A stretch of DNA of 64,000 nucleotides from Wenjunlia tyrosinilytica (GTDB taxonomy: Bacteria; Actinomycetota; Actinomycetes; Streptomycetales; Streptomycetaceae): the NCBI RefSeq assembly GCF_014646055.1, contig NZ_BMMS01000005.1, forward strand, positions 1-64,000, given 5' to 3'. Both the position numbers and the translations under genes were made by a program. Of this stretch, positions 17,434-24,089 are shown one piece after another. Each line of letters begins with the position of its first letter. The stretch's first letter is position 1. The notes below the pieces were generated by a model. It was not told the origin of the DNA. It ran no database searches and saw only the letters and a program-made list of their open reading frames with translations.

Positions 17434-18267
17434 ATGCCCGTTGCCACCACAGCCGACCTCGTTGCGCGGGCGCGCGCCGCGCGGAGAGGTCTCGCCGCTT
17501 TCAACGTCATCACGCTCGAGCACGCCGAGGCCGCCGCGGCCGCGGGCGAGGCCGCCGGACTGCCCGTGGTCCTCCAGGTCAGCGAGAACGCGGTGAGGTT
17601 CCACGGCGGGGACCCGGCACCGGTCCTGGCCGCGTGCGCCGCCGTGGCCCGCGGCTGCGCCGTCCCGGTCTCGCTCCATCTCGACCATGTCGAGGAACGG
17701 GAGCTGCTGCACGCGGGCGCCGAGGCGGGAGTCTCCTCGATGATGTTCGACGCGTCGAAACTCCCCTACGCGCAGAATGTGCGCGCCACAGCGAACGCCG
17801 TCGCATGGGCCCACGAGCGCGGGATCTGGCTGGAGGCGGAGCTCGGCGAGATCGGCGGCAAGGACGGCGCGCACGCGCCCGGGGTGCGCACCGATCCGGA
17901 CGACGCGGCCGCGTACACCGAGGCCACGGGGGTGGACGCCCTCGCCGTGGCCGTGGGCAGCTCGCACGCGATGACCGAGCGGACCGCCCGGCTGGACCAT
18001 GACCTCATCGCACGGCTGCGCGAGAGGGTGCCGGTCCCACTCGTCCTGCACGGATCCTCCGGGGTGCCGGACGACGAGCTGCGGCAGGCGGTGAAGTCGG
18101 GGATGGTCAAAATCAACGTCGGCACGGCCCTCAATGTCGCCTACACCTCCGCGGTGCGCGAGCACCTGGCGCGGCGGCCTTCCGCGGTGGATCCGCGCAG
18201 GTACCTGACGGCCGCCCGCACGGCGATGGCGGAGGCGGCCGAGCACATCCTGCGGGTGCTGGGCTGA
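17434..18267 (+). CDS. Class II tagatose/fructose-1,6-bisphosphate aldolase
   Basis: The protein is 277 aa of the GatY/KbaY/FbaA family. Zinc and substrate motifs are LHLDHVEE (first His ligand), ELGEIGGKDGAHAPG and LHGSSGVPDDEL, with KINVGTAL near the end. It splits a ketose bisphosphate to DHAP and glyceraldehyde-3-phosphate, which completes the pathway begun by the SIS isomerase and kinase. GAAGGA precedes the ATG. The 149-nt gap before it carries degenerate repeats of GACCGCACAGCC-type sequence and no obvious terminator, so it is probably still in the operon. Confidence 0.88.
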   Translation: MPVATTADLVARARAARRGLAAFNVITLEHAEAAAAAGEAAGLPVVLQVSENAVRFHGGDPAPVLAACAAVARGCAVPVSLHLDHVEERELLHAGAEAGVSSMMFDASKLPYAQNVRATANAVAWAHERGIWLEAELGEIGGKDGAHAPGVRTDPDDAAAYTEATGVDALAVAVGSSHAMTERTARLDHDLIARLRERVPVPLVLHGSSGVPDDELRQAVKSGMVKINVGTALNVAYTSAVREHLARRPSAVDPRRYLTAARTAMAEAAEHILRVLG

Positions 18268-18272
18268 CGTCC

Positions 18273-18291
18273 GCGAGCGCGCCCCGCTCGC
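18273..18291. terminator. Short hairpin after the aldolase
   Basis: A perfect 7-bp stem (18273-18279 with 18285-18291) and 5-nt loop begin 6 nt after the aldolase stop. They lie between convergent genes. Confidence 0.45.
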
Positions 18292-18341
18292 AAGCGCCCG
18301 TACGGGAGGGCAGCGCGGCCCGGATCACCCGTCCGCGCGGC

Positions 18342-18710
18342 TCACGCCGTCCAGGAGTGCAGCACCCTCGCGATCTCCCGTACATCCTTGCGCCCGGCCT
18401 CGGTGTCCAGCGCCAGAGCGCTCGCCTCACCACGGCGGGGCTTGGGCGACAGTCCGCTCAGGGTGAGGTAGGCCCGCGCGACCGCCACCGCGTACAGCGC
18501 GTTGCTGTGTTCCAGGGCCGGGGTGCGGACCAGGGTGTGCAGGAGGGCGGCGGCCTTGTGGTGCGGCTTGTCGTAGACGTCCTTGTCCATGATGCGGGCG
18601 GCATGCCGAGTCTCCGCCCCCGCCAGCACCCCGTAGTCGCAGACCAGGGGGTCCCCCGGCAGTATCTGGGCGGCCGAGAGCAGCCACGCCAGATCGACGC
18701 GAAGGTTCAC
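18342..18710 (-). CDS. Doc/Fic-like toxin of a toxin-antitoxin pair
   Basis: The protein is 122 aa and starts NLRVDLAWLL. It contains the DKPHHKAAALLHTLVRTPALEHSNALYAVAVARAYL stretch shared by actinobacterial 'Fic family toxin' proteins; the quoted run spans residues about 44-80. The canonical Doc motif HxFxDxNKR is degenerate: only H-S-N and the following Ala-rich helix remain, so AMPylase or EF-Tu kinase activity is doubtful. The GTG start at 18710 overlaps the antitoxin stop in a GTGA arrangement, the usual coupling of a TA operon. It is transcribed leftward after the antitoxin and converges on the aldolase. Confidence 0.72.
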   Translation of the reverse strand: MNLRVDLAWLLSAAQILPGDPLVCDYGVLAGAETRHAARIMDKDVYDKPHHKAAALLHTLVRTPALEHSNALYAVAVARAYLTLSGLSPKPRRGEASALALDTEAGRKDVREIARVLHSWTA

Positions 18711-18979
18711 CGCGACTCTCCGTGCGGCGCACGGGTGCCGTCGTGACCGACGGCGCGCTGCTCCTTCGGGGTGCCGTAGACCTCGGCGAACTCCTCGCTC
18801 ATCTCGTCCACCGCTGAGGCGTAGGCATCGAGGAACAGGCGCCGGGTCTCGCTGAGATCGCGCTCGATCAGCCCGTTGACGTAGTCCTGGACGCTCATAT
18901 GCGACTTCGCCGCGCGCTCCTGGACCGCGGTCAGGCGCTCCTCGGGCATCCGCACATTGAGCTGTTTCTGCGTTCCCAT
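18707..18979 (-). CDS. Ribbon-helix-helix antitoxin
   Basis: The protein is 90 aa. The N-terminal RHH fold is visible in KQLNVRMPEERLTAVQERA (beta strand plus helix) followed by SVQDYVNGLIERDL. The C-terminal acidic helix FLDAYASAVDEMSEEFAEVYG would wrap the toxin. RHH antitoxins bind their own promoter as dimers. No Shine-Dalgarno sequence precedes the ATG, so a leaderless transcript is possible. It overlaps the toxin by 4 nt. Confidence 0.78.
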   Translation of the reverse strand: MGTQKQLNVRMPEERLTAVQERAAKSHMSVQDYVNGLIERDLSETRRLFLDAYASAVDEMSEEFAEVYGTPKEQRAVGHDGTRAPHGESR

Positions 18980-18987
18980 AAAGGAAA

Positions 18988-19012
18988 GCTAGCTTATGTA
19001 GCACTCGCTAAC
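18988..19012. promoter_or_regulatory. Candidate autoregulatory operator of the TA pair
   Basis: The 25 nt just upstream of the antitoxin contain the palindrome AGCTAGCT overlap and repeated TAGC/GCTA half-sites (GCTAGC, TAGCAC, GCTAAC) at near-helical spacing. They overlap an AT-rich -10-like TACATA on the minus strand. Confidence 0.45.
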
Positions 19013-19067
19013 AAGGAGTGCCCCACGTCGAGGCATGATCGCGGGGAAAACGGTCACCATCCTGGGC

Positions 19068-19382
19068 ATGAGCGAAACACCAGGCACGGACCTCGCCGCC
19101 CGCCTCATCGCGCGGTGGCTCGACGAGTCGCAGGAGCGCGCGGCGGGCCCCGAGGGCACGGCGCAGGACCGGGGCGCCGCGGCGCTGGCACGGCGGGCGT
19201 GGGAGGACGGCGGCCGCTTCACCCCGGAGGCCGTGCGCGAGCTCGCCGACTGGGCCGACGCCCGCGTGGAGGACCCCGCGACCGGCGCGAACCCCGACTC
19301 CCCCGGCGACGGCGGCCGGCTCACCGTGGCCGACAAGGAAGCCGTGCACCGCTGGATCGAGGAACAGGAGTACCGCCTCTGA
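19068..19382 (+). CDS. Hypothetical small acidic protein
   Basis: The protein is 104 aa, soluble and predicted mostly helical, with Ala, Asp and Glu rich composition (DLAARLIARWLDESQERA, FTPEAVRELADWADARVED, LTVADKEAVHRWIEEQEYRL). I recognise no catalytic motif. Short proteins of this kind are widespread in Streptomyces without function. The start is uncertain: ATG 19068 has little RBS, and ATG 19035 in frame is an alternative. It is divergent from the TA pair. Confidence 0.5.
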   Translation: MSETPGTDLAARLIARWLDESQERAAGPEGTAQDRGAAALARRAWEDGGRFTPEAVRELADWADARVEDPATGANPDSPGDGGRLTVADKEAVHRWIEEQEYRL

Positions 19383-19638
19383 ACCGCCCGGCAAACCCTC
19401 GGATGCGATCGGAGAAGGCGGGGCGAAGCGGGACACGGGGGCGACGAGCGGCACCGGGTGTACGGCAGGGCCGACGCCGCAACCGAGCGGTCGCTCCGGC
19501 CACGCCCCGACCCCAGCCGTTGTCGAGGTCACCGCGCCAGGCACCTTCCCCTTGCATGGGTGGGTGACAACGGCCAACGCCCGCCGGAGGGGAGGCCGTT
19601 GGCGGTGTAGCACCGGGAGGCGCCGAACGGAGCGCCGG

Positions 19639-19926
19639 TCAGGTGGCGCCCAGGCCCTTGGCGAGGTCCTCGGAATTCATCACCGGCTCGAAGGTGATGT
19701 ACGCGCCGAACTCGCTGAACAGGGGCTCGGCGATGGACGGCATCTGCGAGGAGTCCTGCATGTCGAACACGAACAGCGCGGTGCGCTTTCCGTCGATCGT
19801 GGTGAAGTAGGCCGCCTCGGGGTGGACCTTCTGGGCGACCTTCTCGATGGTCCTGCCCATGGTGCCGTTCTTGAAGGCCTCGTTGGCGCGCTCGGTGTCC
19901 ATACTGGCTCTCAACAGCATCCTCAT
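19639..19926 (-). CDS. Small dimeric ferredoxin-like fold protein, function unknown
   Basis: The protein is 95 aa. The pattern MRMLLRASMDTERANEAFKNG, AAYFTTIDGKRTALFVFDMQDSS and GAYITFEPVMNSEDLAKGL resembles a family of about 95-residue actinobacterial proteins with an alpha+beta barrel (muconolactone isomerase-like) outline. The quoted segments are separate. No catalytic residue is assigned. The ATG at 19926 is preceded by AGGAAGG, which supports this start over the longer frame. It stands alone. Confidence 0.7.
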   Translation of the reverse strand: MRMLLRASMDTERANEAFKNGTMGRTIEKVAQKVHPEAAYFTTIDGKRTALFVFDMQDSSQMPSIAEPLFSEFGAYITFEPVMNSEDLAKGLGAT

Positions 19927-20113
19927 GACACACACCTTCCTGGCGGCCGCGTCAGGCGCTGCCGATCCACGCCTGGGAAGGCCCGGTCGCGCTACTACCA
20001 GCGTCACTCCCCGCAGTCGGGGCCGCAAGGCGTGATCGGCCCGCCCCGCCGAGGGCAACCGGCCCGGCACCGACCGAGGGCAACCGGCGGCCCCCTCCGA
20101 GGGCGGGCCCGGG

Positions 20114-20461
20114 TCAGCCCGACGACAGGCGGGGCGGCTCGACGAGGCCGAGCGTCCTGGCGGTCCCCGTGAGGGTGAACAGCCGGACGGGCTGCGGACC
20201 AGGGGCGATGAGACGGAAGACGCTGTGTGCCCTGGTGGCCTCGGCCCGTGCCCACAACAGGGTGTTGAGGCCCGCGCATCCGCAGAACGCCACCCCGCTC
20301 AGATCGATCTCGATGCTGCGCGGGTGGTGCGGCAGGCAGCCCTGGACCGCTTCTTTGACCCTTGGCGCGGTGTCGAGGTCGATCTCCCCGCGCAGGGCGA
20401 TCAGGGCGGCTTCGTCGACGATGGCGGCCCGCACCTGAAGGATCGAGTCCGCTGCTGCCAC
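20114..20461 (-). CDS. STAS-domain anti-sigma-factor-antagonist-like protein without phosphoserine
   Basis: The protein is 115 aa and a single STAS domain. The diagnostic segment IDLSGVAFCGCAGLNTLL aligns with the SpoIIAA/BldG phosphorylation loop, but the Asp-Ser pair is Gly-Cys here, so partner-kinase control by serine phosphorylation is not possible. FCxCxGLN variants are common in Streptomyces STAS proteins. A role as an antagonist scaffold binding an RsbW-like protein is inference. The GTG at 20461 has GGAGG upstream. It is divergent from a winged-helix gene. Confidence 0.75.
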   Translation of the reverse strand: MAAADSILQVRAAIVDEAALIALRGEIDLDTAPRVKEAVQGCLPHHPRSIEIDLSGVAFCGCAGLNTLLWARAEATRAHSVFRLIAPGPQPVRLFTLTGTARTLGLVEPPRLSSG

Positions 20462-20690
20462 CTGTCCTCCACCGGGAGGGCGCGGGTAGAGGTCGGATCG
20501 CCAGCAGCCGCGCGTTCCGCTGCGATCGTCAGGTCGGCTGAGCAGGCCCGATGCGGCGACGGCGCGCACAGGAACAGCGCGCACCAGAACGGGCCCTTGC
20601 TCGATCGTGGCGCCGCCGCCGGACAGGTGTCAACCAATACACGAAATAGAATTCGCTAAATCTGGGTCGTACAAACCCCGGGAATGGCGT

Positions 20691-20718
20691 TCAGCATCGC
20701 CCACTCGCGCCGTATGAT
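20691..20718 (+). promoter_or_regulatory. Promoter for a probably leaderless winged-helix mRNA
   Basis: A TATGAT -10 hexamer (20713-20718) lies 7 nt before the ATG at 20726, so transcription would begin at or next to the start codon. A weak -35 (TTCAGC, 20691-20696) sits 16 nt upstream. The region 20630-20690 is locally AT-rich. Confidence 0.45.
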
Positions 20719-20725
20719 CCCCTCC

Positions 20726-21046
20726 ATGGCCCCCTCCGACGGCAACCAGCGCGTCGGCCGCTGGACGTTCCTGACCAATCATGCCCGGGTTCTCCTGGAG
20801 ATCGCCCGGAATCCCAACGTGCGCCTGAGAGATGTGGCCGACACGGCGGGCATCACGGAGCGTGCGACTCAGGCCATCGTCGCCGATCTGGAAGCCGCGG
20901 GATATGTCACCCGCACCCGGGTCGGCCGCCGCAACCACTACACGATCGACCCGGACAGCCGCTTCCGCCACCCGGCCGAGGCCGACCACAGCATCGGCGG
21001 GCTCCTGTCGCTGTTCACCCACCGCGAGCACTCCAAGCCCTCCTAG
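20726..21046 (+). CDS. Winged-helix (MarR/ArsR-like) transcriptional regulator
   Basis: The protein is 106 aa. The helix-turn-helix is RLRDVADTAGITERATQAIVADL, followed by the wing YVTRTRVGRRNHYTID. It is small, single-domain and has no metal-binding cysteines. The ATG at 20726 is favoured because a -10 box ends just before it and no RBS is seen; in-frame ATGs at 20714 and 20684 are alternatives. The target is unknown. Confidence 0.72.
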   Translation: MAPSDGNQRVGRWTFLTNHARVLLEIARNPNVRLRDVADTAGITERATQAIVADLEAAGYVTRTRVGRRNHYTIDPDSRFRHPAEADHSIGGLLSLFTHREHSKPS

Positions 21047-21098
21047 ACCGGTCCGAGGCTCCTGCACCCTCGGCCCTGCCGAACCGTCGCGTTCAGCG

Positions 21099-21926
21099 TC
21101 AGGGCTTGCGGGCCACCCCGCCCACCGCCAGGCGGAGCACGGCGTGGTCGGCGATCGAGGGGGTGTCGGGGTCCGGGCGCCACTCGGGCACATGGACAAG
21201 ACCGGGCTCCACGAGTTCAAGGCCGCAGAACAACTCGGCGACCTCCTCGACCGACCGGAAGTTGCCCCGGCCCATCCCCTGGCGCATGGCCTCCTGCGCC
21301 TGCGCCACGCTCGGGTCGCCATCGGTGACGAGGTGGTGGATGAAGACATGGCTGCCCGGTGCGAGGCGGTCGCACAGCTGCCGCATGATCCCCCGAGGGT
21401 CCTCCTCGTCGAGGATGTGGTGCAGGATTCCGCAGAGCAGGAGGCCGACCGGCCTGCCCATGTCGATGTGGGCGGTCAGCTCGGGGTGGTCGAGGATGGT
21501 CCCGGGGCGGCGCAGGTCCCCTTCGACCACGACGGTCTCGTCGTTGTCGGCCAGCAGTGCGCGGGCGTGGGCGAGGACGGAGGGCTCGATGTCGACGTAT
21601 GCCACGCGCACCTTGGGGTTTATCGCCTGGGCGACCTCGTGGACATTGCATGCCGTGGGCAGGCCCGAGCCGATGTCGACGAGCCGGGTCAGGCCCACGT
21701 CGGCCACGAGGTGGCGCACCACTCTTCGAAGGAGCGCGCGCTGCTGCTCCACACCGATCCTGACCTCGGGCAGCGCCTTCTTGATCCGGTCGCCGACCTC
21801 GCGGTCCGGGCCGAAGTTGTCCTTGCCGCCGAGCAGGTAGTCGTAGATCCGCGCGATGTTGGGCTGGGGGGTGGTGGGGGATATGTACGACCACTCGTCG
21901 AGAGAGCGGGTGCCGACGTCGGACAC
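21099..21926 (-). CDS. SAM-dependent methyltransferase (DUF574 type)
   Basis: The protein is 275 aa. NIARIYDYLLGGKDNFGPDR is the signature of the large actinobacterial DUF574 methyltransferase family. It is followed by the Rossmann motif LVDIGSGLPT, VRVAYVDIEPSVLAHAR and the acidic VVVEGDLRRP. DUF574 proteins are numerous in Streptomyces and their substrates are unknown. The GTG at 21926 is preceded by AAGGAGA. It converges on the winged-helix gene with a 52-nt gap. Confidence 0.85.
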   Translation of the reverse strand: MSDVGTRSLDEWSYISPTTPQPNIARIYDYLLGGKDNFGPDREVGDRIKKALPEVRIGVEQQRALLRRVVRHLVADVGLTRLVDIGSGLPTACNVHEVAQAINPKVRVAYVDIEPSVLAHARALLADNDETVVVEGDLRRPGTILDHPELTAHIDMGRPVGLLLCGILHHILDEEDPRGIMRQLCDRLAPGSHVFIHHLVTDGDPSVAQAQEAMRQGMGRGNFRSVEEVAELFCGLELVEPGLVHVPEWRPDPDTPSIADHAVLRLAVGGVARKP

Positions 21927-22207
21927 GGTGTCTCCTTCACGCCGCCGGTGACGGCGGACGCTCCTCACCCCTGACAGGGGGTGGCCTTTGACTCACTGTC
22001 AGTCGAACACCCTAGCCGCGGTGACCGGGCCGCCGTCCCCCTTGCCCCCCGCGTTGCCATTATCCCTTGTCACAGCGGTCTCCTCGCGTCTTTTCGCTCA
22101 ACGCACAACCCCTTCACGATCACCCACCAATGCCCGGTAATTGCAGATGACACACGCCGCTACCTTGAGATACCTATGGAGCCGACCATGACCATGAGGA
22201 AAATCGT

Positions 22208-23941
22208 GTGCTGATAACACTGATACGGGGCCACCTTCGCCCCTACACCCGACCGCTGTGGCTGCTCGTGCTCCTTCAGCTCGTGCAGACCATCGCCGCT
22301 CTCTACCTCCCGACGCTCAACGCGGACATCATCGACAACGGTGTCGTCAAGGGCGATACGGGTTACATCCTCAGAACCGGCGGCGTCATGGTGGCGGTCA
22401 CGCTGCTGCAGCTGCTGTGCACGGTGGGCGCCGTGTACTTCGCCGCCAGCACCGCCATGGCGATCGGGCGGGATGTCCGCGCCGCCGTCTTCGGGCGGGT
22501 GCAGTCGTTCTCGGCACGGGAGATGGGCCACTTCGGCGCCCCGTCCCTGATCACCCGGACCACCAACGACGTCCAGCAGGTCCAGATGCTGGTGCTGATG
22601 AGCTTCACGCTCATGGTCACGGCGCCGATCATGTGCTTCGGCGGCATCCTGATGGCCCTGAACCAGGACATTCCCCTGTCCACCCTCCTCCTCCTGATCG
22701 TGCCGGTGCTCGGTGTGGTCGTCAGCGTGATCGTGCGCCGCCTGCGCCCGCAGTTCCGGCTCATGCAGGAGCGCATCGACATCGTGAACCGGGTGCTGCG
22801 CGAGCAGATCACGGGCCTGCGGGTGATCCGGGCGTTCGTCCGCGACCGGCACGAGAGCGCGCGCTTCGGTGGCTCCAACGACGAGCTCATGGATGTCTCG
22901 CTGCGCGTCGGCAAGCTGATGGCGCTGATGTTCCCGCTGGTGATGCTGGTGGTGAACGCCTCCAGCGTGGCCGTCATGTGGTTCGGCGGCCATCGCATCG
23001 ACGGCGGGTCGATGCAGATCGGCGCGCTGACGGCGTTCCTGAGCTATCTGATGCAGATCCTCATGTCGGTCATGATGGCGACATTCATGTTCATGATGGT
23101 TCCTCGGGCCGAGGTCTGCGCGGAGCGCATCCAGGAAGTGCTCGACACGCAGACCAGCGTGGTGCCGCCGCTGGAACCGGTCCGCTCGCTCACCGCGCGC
23201 GGGCACCTGGAGCTTCGCGGCGCGGAGTTCCGCTACCCCGGTGCCGAGGCCTGCGTGCTGCGGGACATCGACCTTGTCGCCAGGCCCGGTGAGACCACCG
23301 CCGTGATCGGCAGCACCGGCAGCGGCAAGAGCACCCTGCTGGGGCTGGTCCCCCGCCTCTTCGACGCCACCGGCGGCTCCGTCCTCGTCGACGGCGTCGA
23401 TGTGCGCGACCTCTCCCCGGAGGTGCTGGCACGCGTCGTGGGCCTGGTGCCGCAGCGGCCGTACCTGTTCTCCGGCACCGTGGCGTCCAACCTGCGCTAC
23501 GGCAAGCCGGACGCCACCGACGAGGAGTTGTGGGCGGCGCTGGAGGTGGCGCAGGCGCGGGACTTCGTGGAGCGGATACCGGAAGGACTCGAGGCCCCGA
23601 TCGCCCAGGGCGGCGGCAATGTCTCGGGCGGTCAGCGCCAGCGCCTGGCCATCGCCAGGGCGCTGGTGAGGCGCCCGGAGATCTACTTGTTCGACGACTC
23701 CTTCTCCGCTCTCGACTACGCCACCGACGCTGCGCTGCGTGCGGCCCTGGCCCGCGAGACCGCCGAGGCGACGGTCGTGATCGTCGCCCAGCGGGTGAGC
23801 ACCATCCGCGACGCCGACCGCATCGTCGTCCTGGACGAGGGCCAAGTGGTGGGCGTCGGCACCCATGGCGAGCTGATGGAAGGCAACAGCACGTACCGGG
23901 AGATCGTTCTCTCCCAGCTCACCGAGGCGGAGGCAGCGTGA
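22208..23941 (+). CDS. ABC exporter half-transporter, subunit 1 (MdlA-like, degenerate site)
   Basis: The protein is 577 aa, with six TM helices in the first ~300 residues and one nucleotide-binding domain. It shows Walker A GSTGSGKST, signature VSGGQRQRL, Walker B IYLFDDSFSALD and the H-loop position QRVSTIRDAD with Gln instead of His. The catalytic glutamate after Walker B is Asp and the switch histidine is absent, the pattern of the degenerate half in heterodimeric exporters such as LmrCD and TM287/288. The next gene supplies the canonical half. The GTG start has GAGGA upstream. Its TGA overlaps the GTG of a tiny coupled ORF. The substrate is unknown. Confidence 0.9.
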   Translation: MLITLIRGHLRPYTRPLWLLVLLQLVQTIAALYLPTLNADIIDNGVVKGDTGYILRTGGVMVAVTLLQLLCTVGAVYFAASTAMAIGRDVRAAVFGRVQSFSAREMGHFGAPSLITRTTNDVQQVQMLVLMSFTLMVTAPIMCFGGILMALNQDIPLSTLLLLIVPVLGVVVSVIVRRLRPQFRLMQERIDIVNRVLREQITGLRVIRAFVRDRHESARFGGSNDELMDVSLRVGKLMALMFPLVMLVVNASSVAVMWFGGHRIDGGSMQIGALTAFLSYLMQILMSVMMATFMFMMVPRAEVCAERIQEVLDTQTSVVPPLEPVRSLTARGHLELRGAEFRYPGAEACVLRDIDLVARPGETTAVIGSTGSGKSTLLGLVPRLFDATGGSVLVDGVDVRDLSPEVLARVVGLVPQRPYLFSGTVASNLRYGKPDATDEELWAALEVAQARDFVERIPEGLEAPIAQGGGNVSGGQRQRLAIARALVRRPEIYLFDDSFSALDYATDAALRAALARETAEATVVIVAQRVSTIRDADRIVVLDEGQVVGVGTHGELMEGNSTYREIVLSQLTEAEAA

Positions 23942-23997
23942 GTACACCGCAGCCTCGCCGCGTGGGCGGAGAAGCGAACAGGGGGGATGCAGCGTGA
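23938..23997 (+). CDS. Micro-ORF 1, translationally coupled (19 aa)
   Basis: GTG at 23938 overlaps the TGA of the upstream ABC gene (GTGA). It encodes 19 residues beginning V-S-T-P-Q-P-R-R and ending R-G-D-A-A, and its own TGA overlaps the GTG of the next micro-ORF. It is likely read by terminating ribosomes because of the overlap. Whether the peptide has a function or is just a consequence of a 92-bp duplication cannot be told. Confidence 0.4.
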   Translation: MSTPQPRRVGGEANRGDAA

Positions 23998-24088
23998 GCG
24001 ACGCACACGCGGCTGCCCAACGGCAGACAACGATCCAACCGCAGCCTCGCCGCGTGGGCGGAGAAGCGAACAGGGGGGACGCAGCATG
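23947..24088 (+). repeat. 92-bp tandem duplication at the ABC gene junction
   Basis: The ~40-bp block with CCTCGCCGCGTGGGCGGAG and the purine-rich CAGGGGGGA Shine-Dalgarno is present at 23947-23996 and again at 24039-24088, exactly 92 nt apart. Each copy is followed by a start codon in a TGA-overlap context (GTG 23994, ATG 24086). Confidence 0.9.
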
Positions 24089-24089
24089 A
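23994..24089 (+). CDS. Micro-ORF 2, translationally coupled (31 aa)
   Basis: GTG at 23994 has AGGGGGG 7-8 nt upstream and overlaps the stop of micro-ORF 1. It encodes 31 residues whose last 16 ([16 protein letters not shown]) match the end of micro-ORF 1. Its TGA at 24087-24089 overlaps the ATG of the second ABC gene (ATGA). It is Arg/Ala/Gln-rich, with no TM segment. Function is unknown; its main role may be to pass ribosomes to the next gene. Confidence 0.45.
   Translation: MSDAHAAAQRQTTIQPQPRRVGGEANRGDAA

Noticed and set aside
23987-24085. Longer N-terminus for the second ABC subunit from ATG 23987
   Set aside because: It would run through the 92-bp duplication in a frame unlike the rest; ATG 24086 has an ideal RBS and a TGA overlap.
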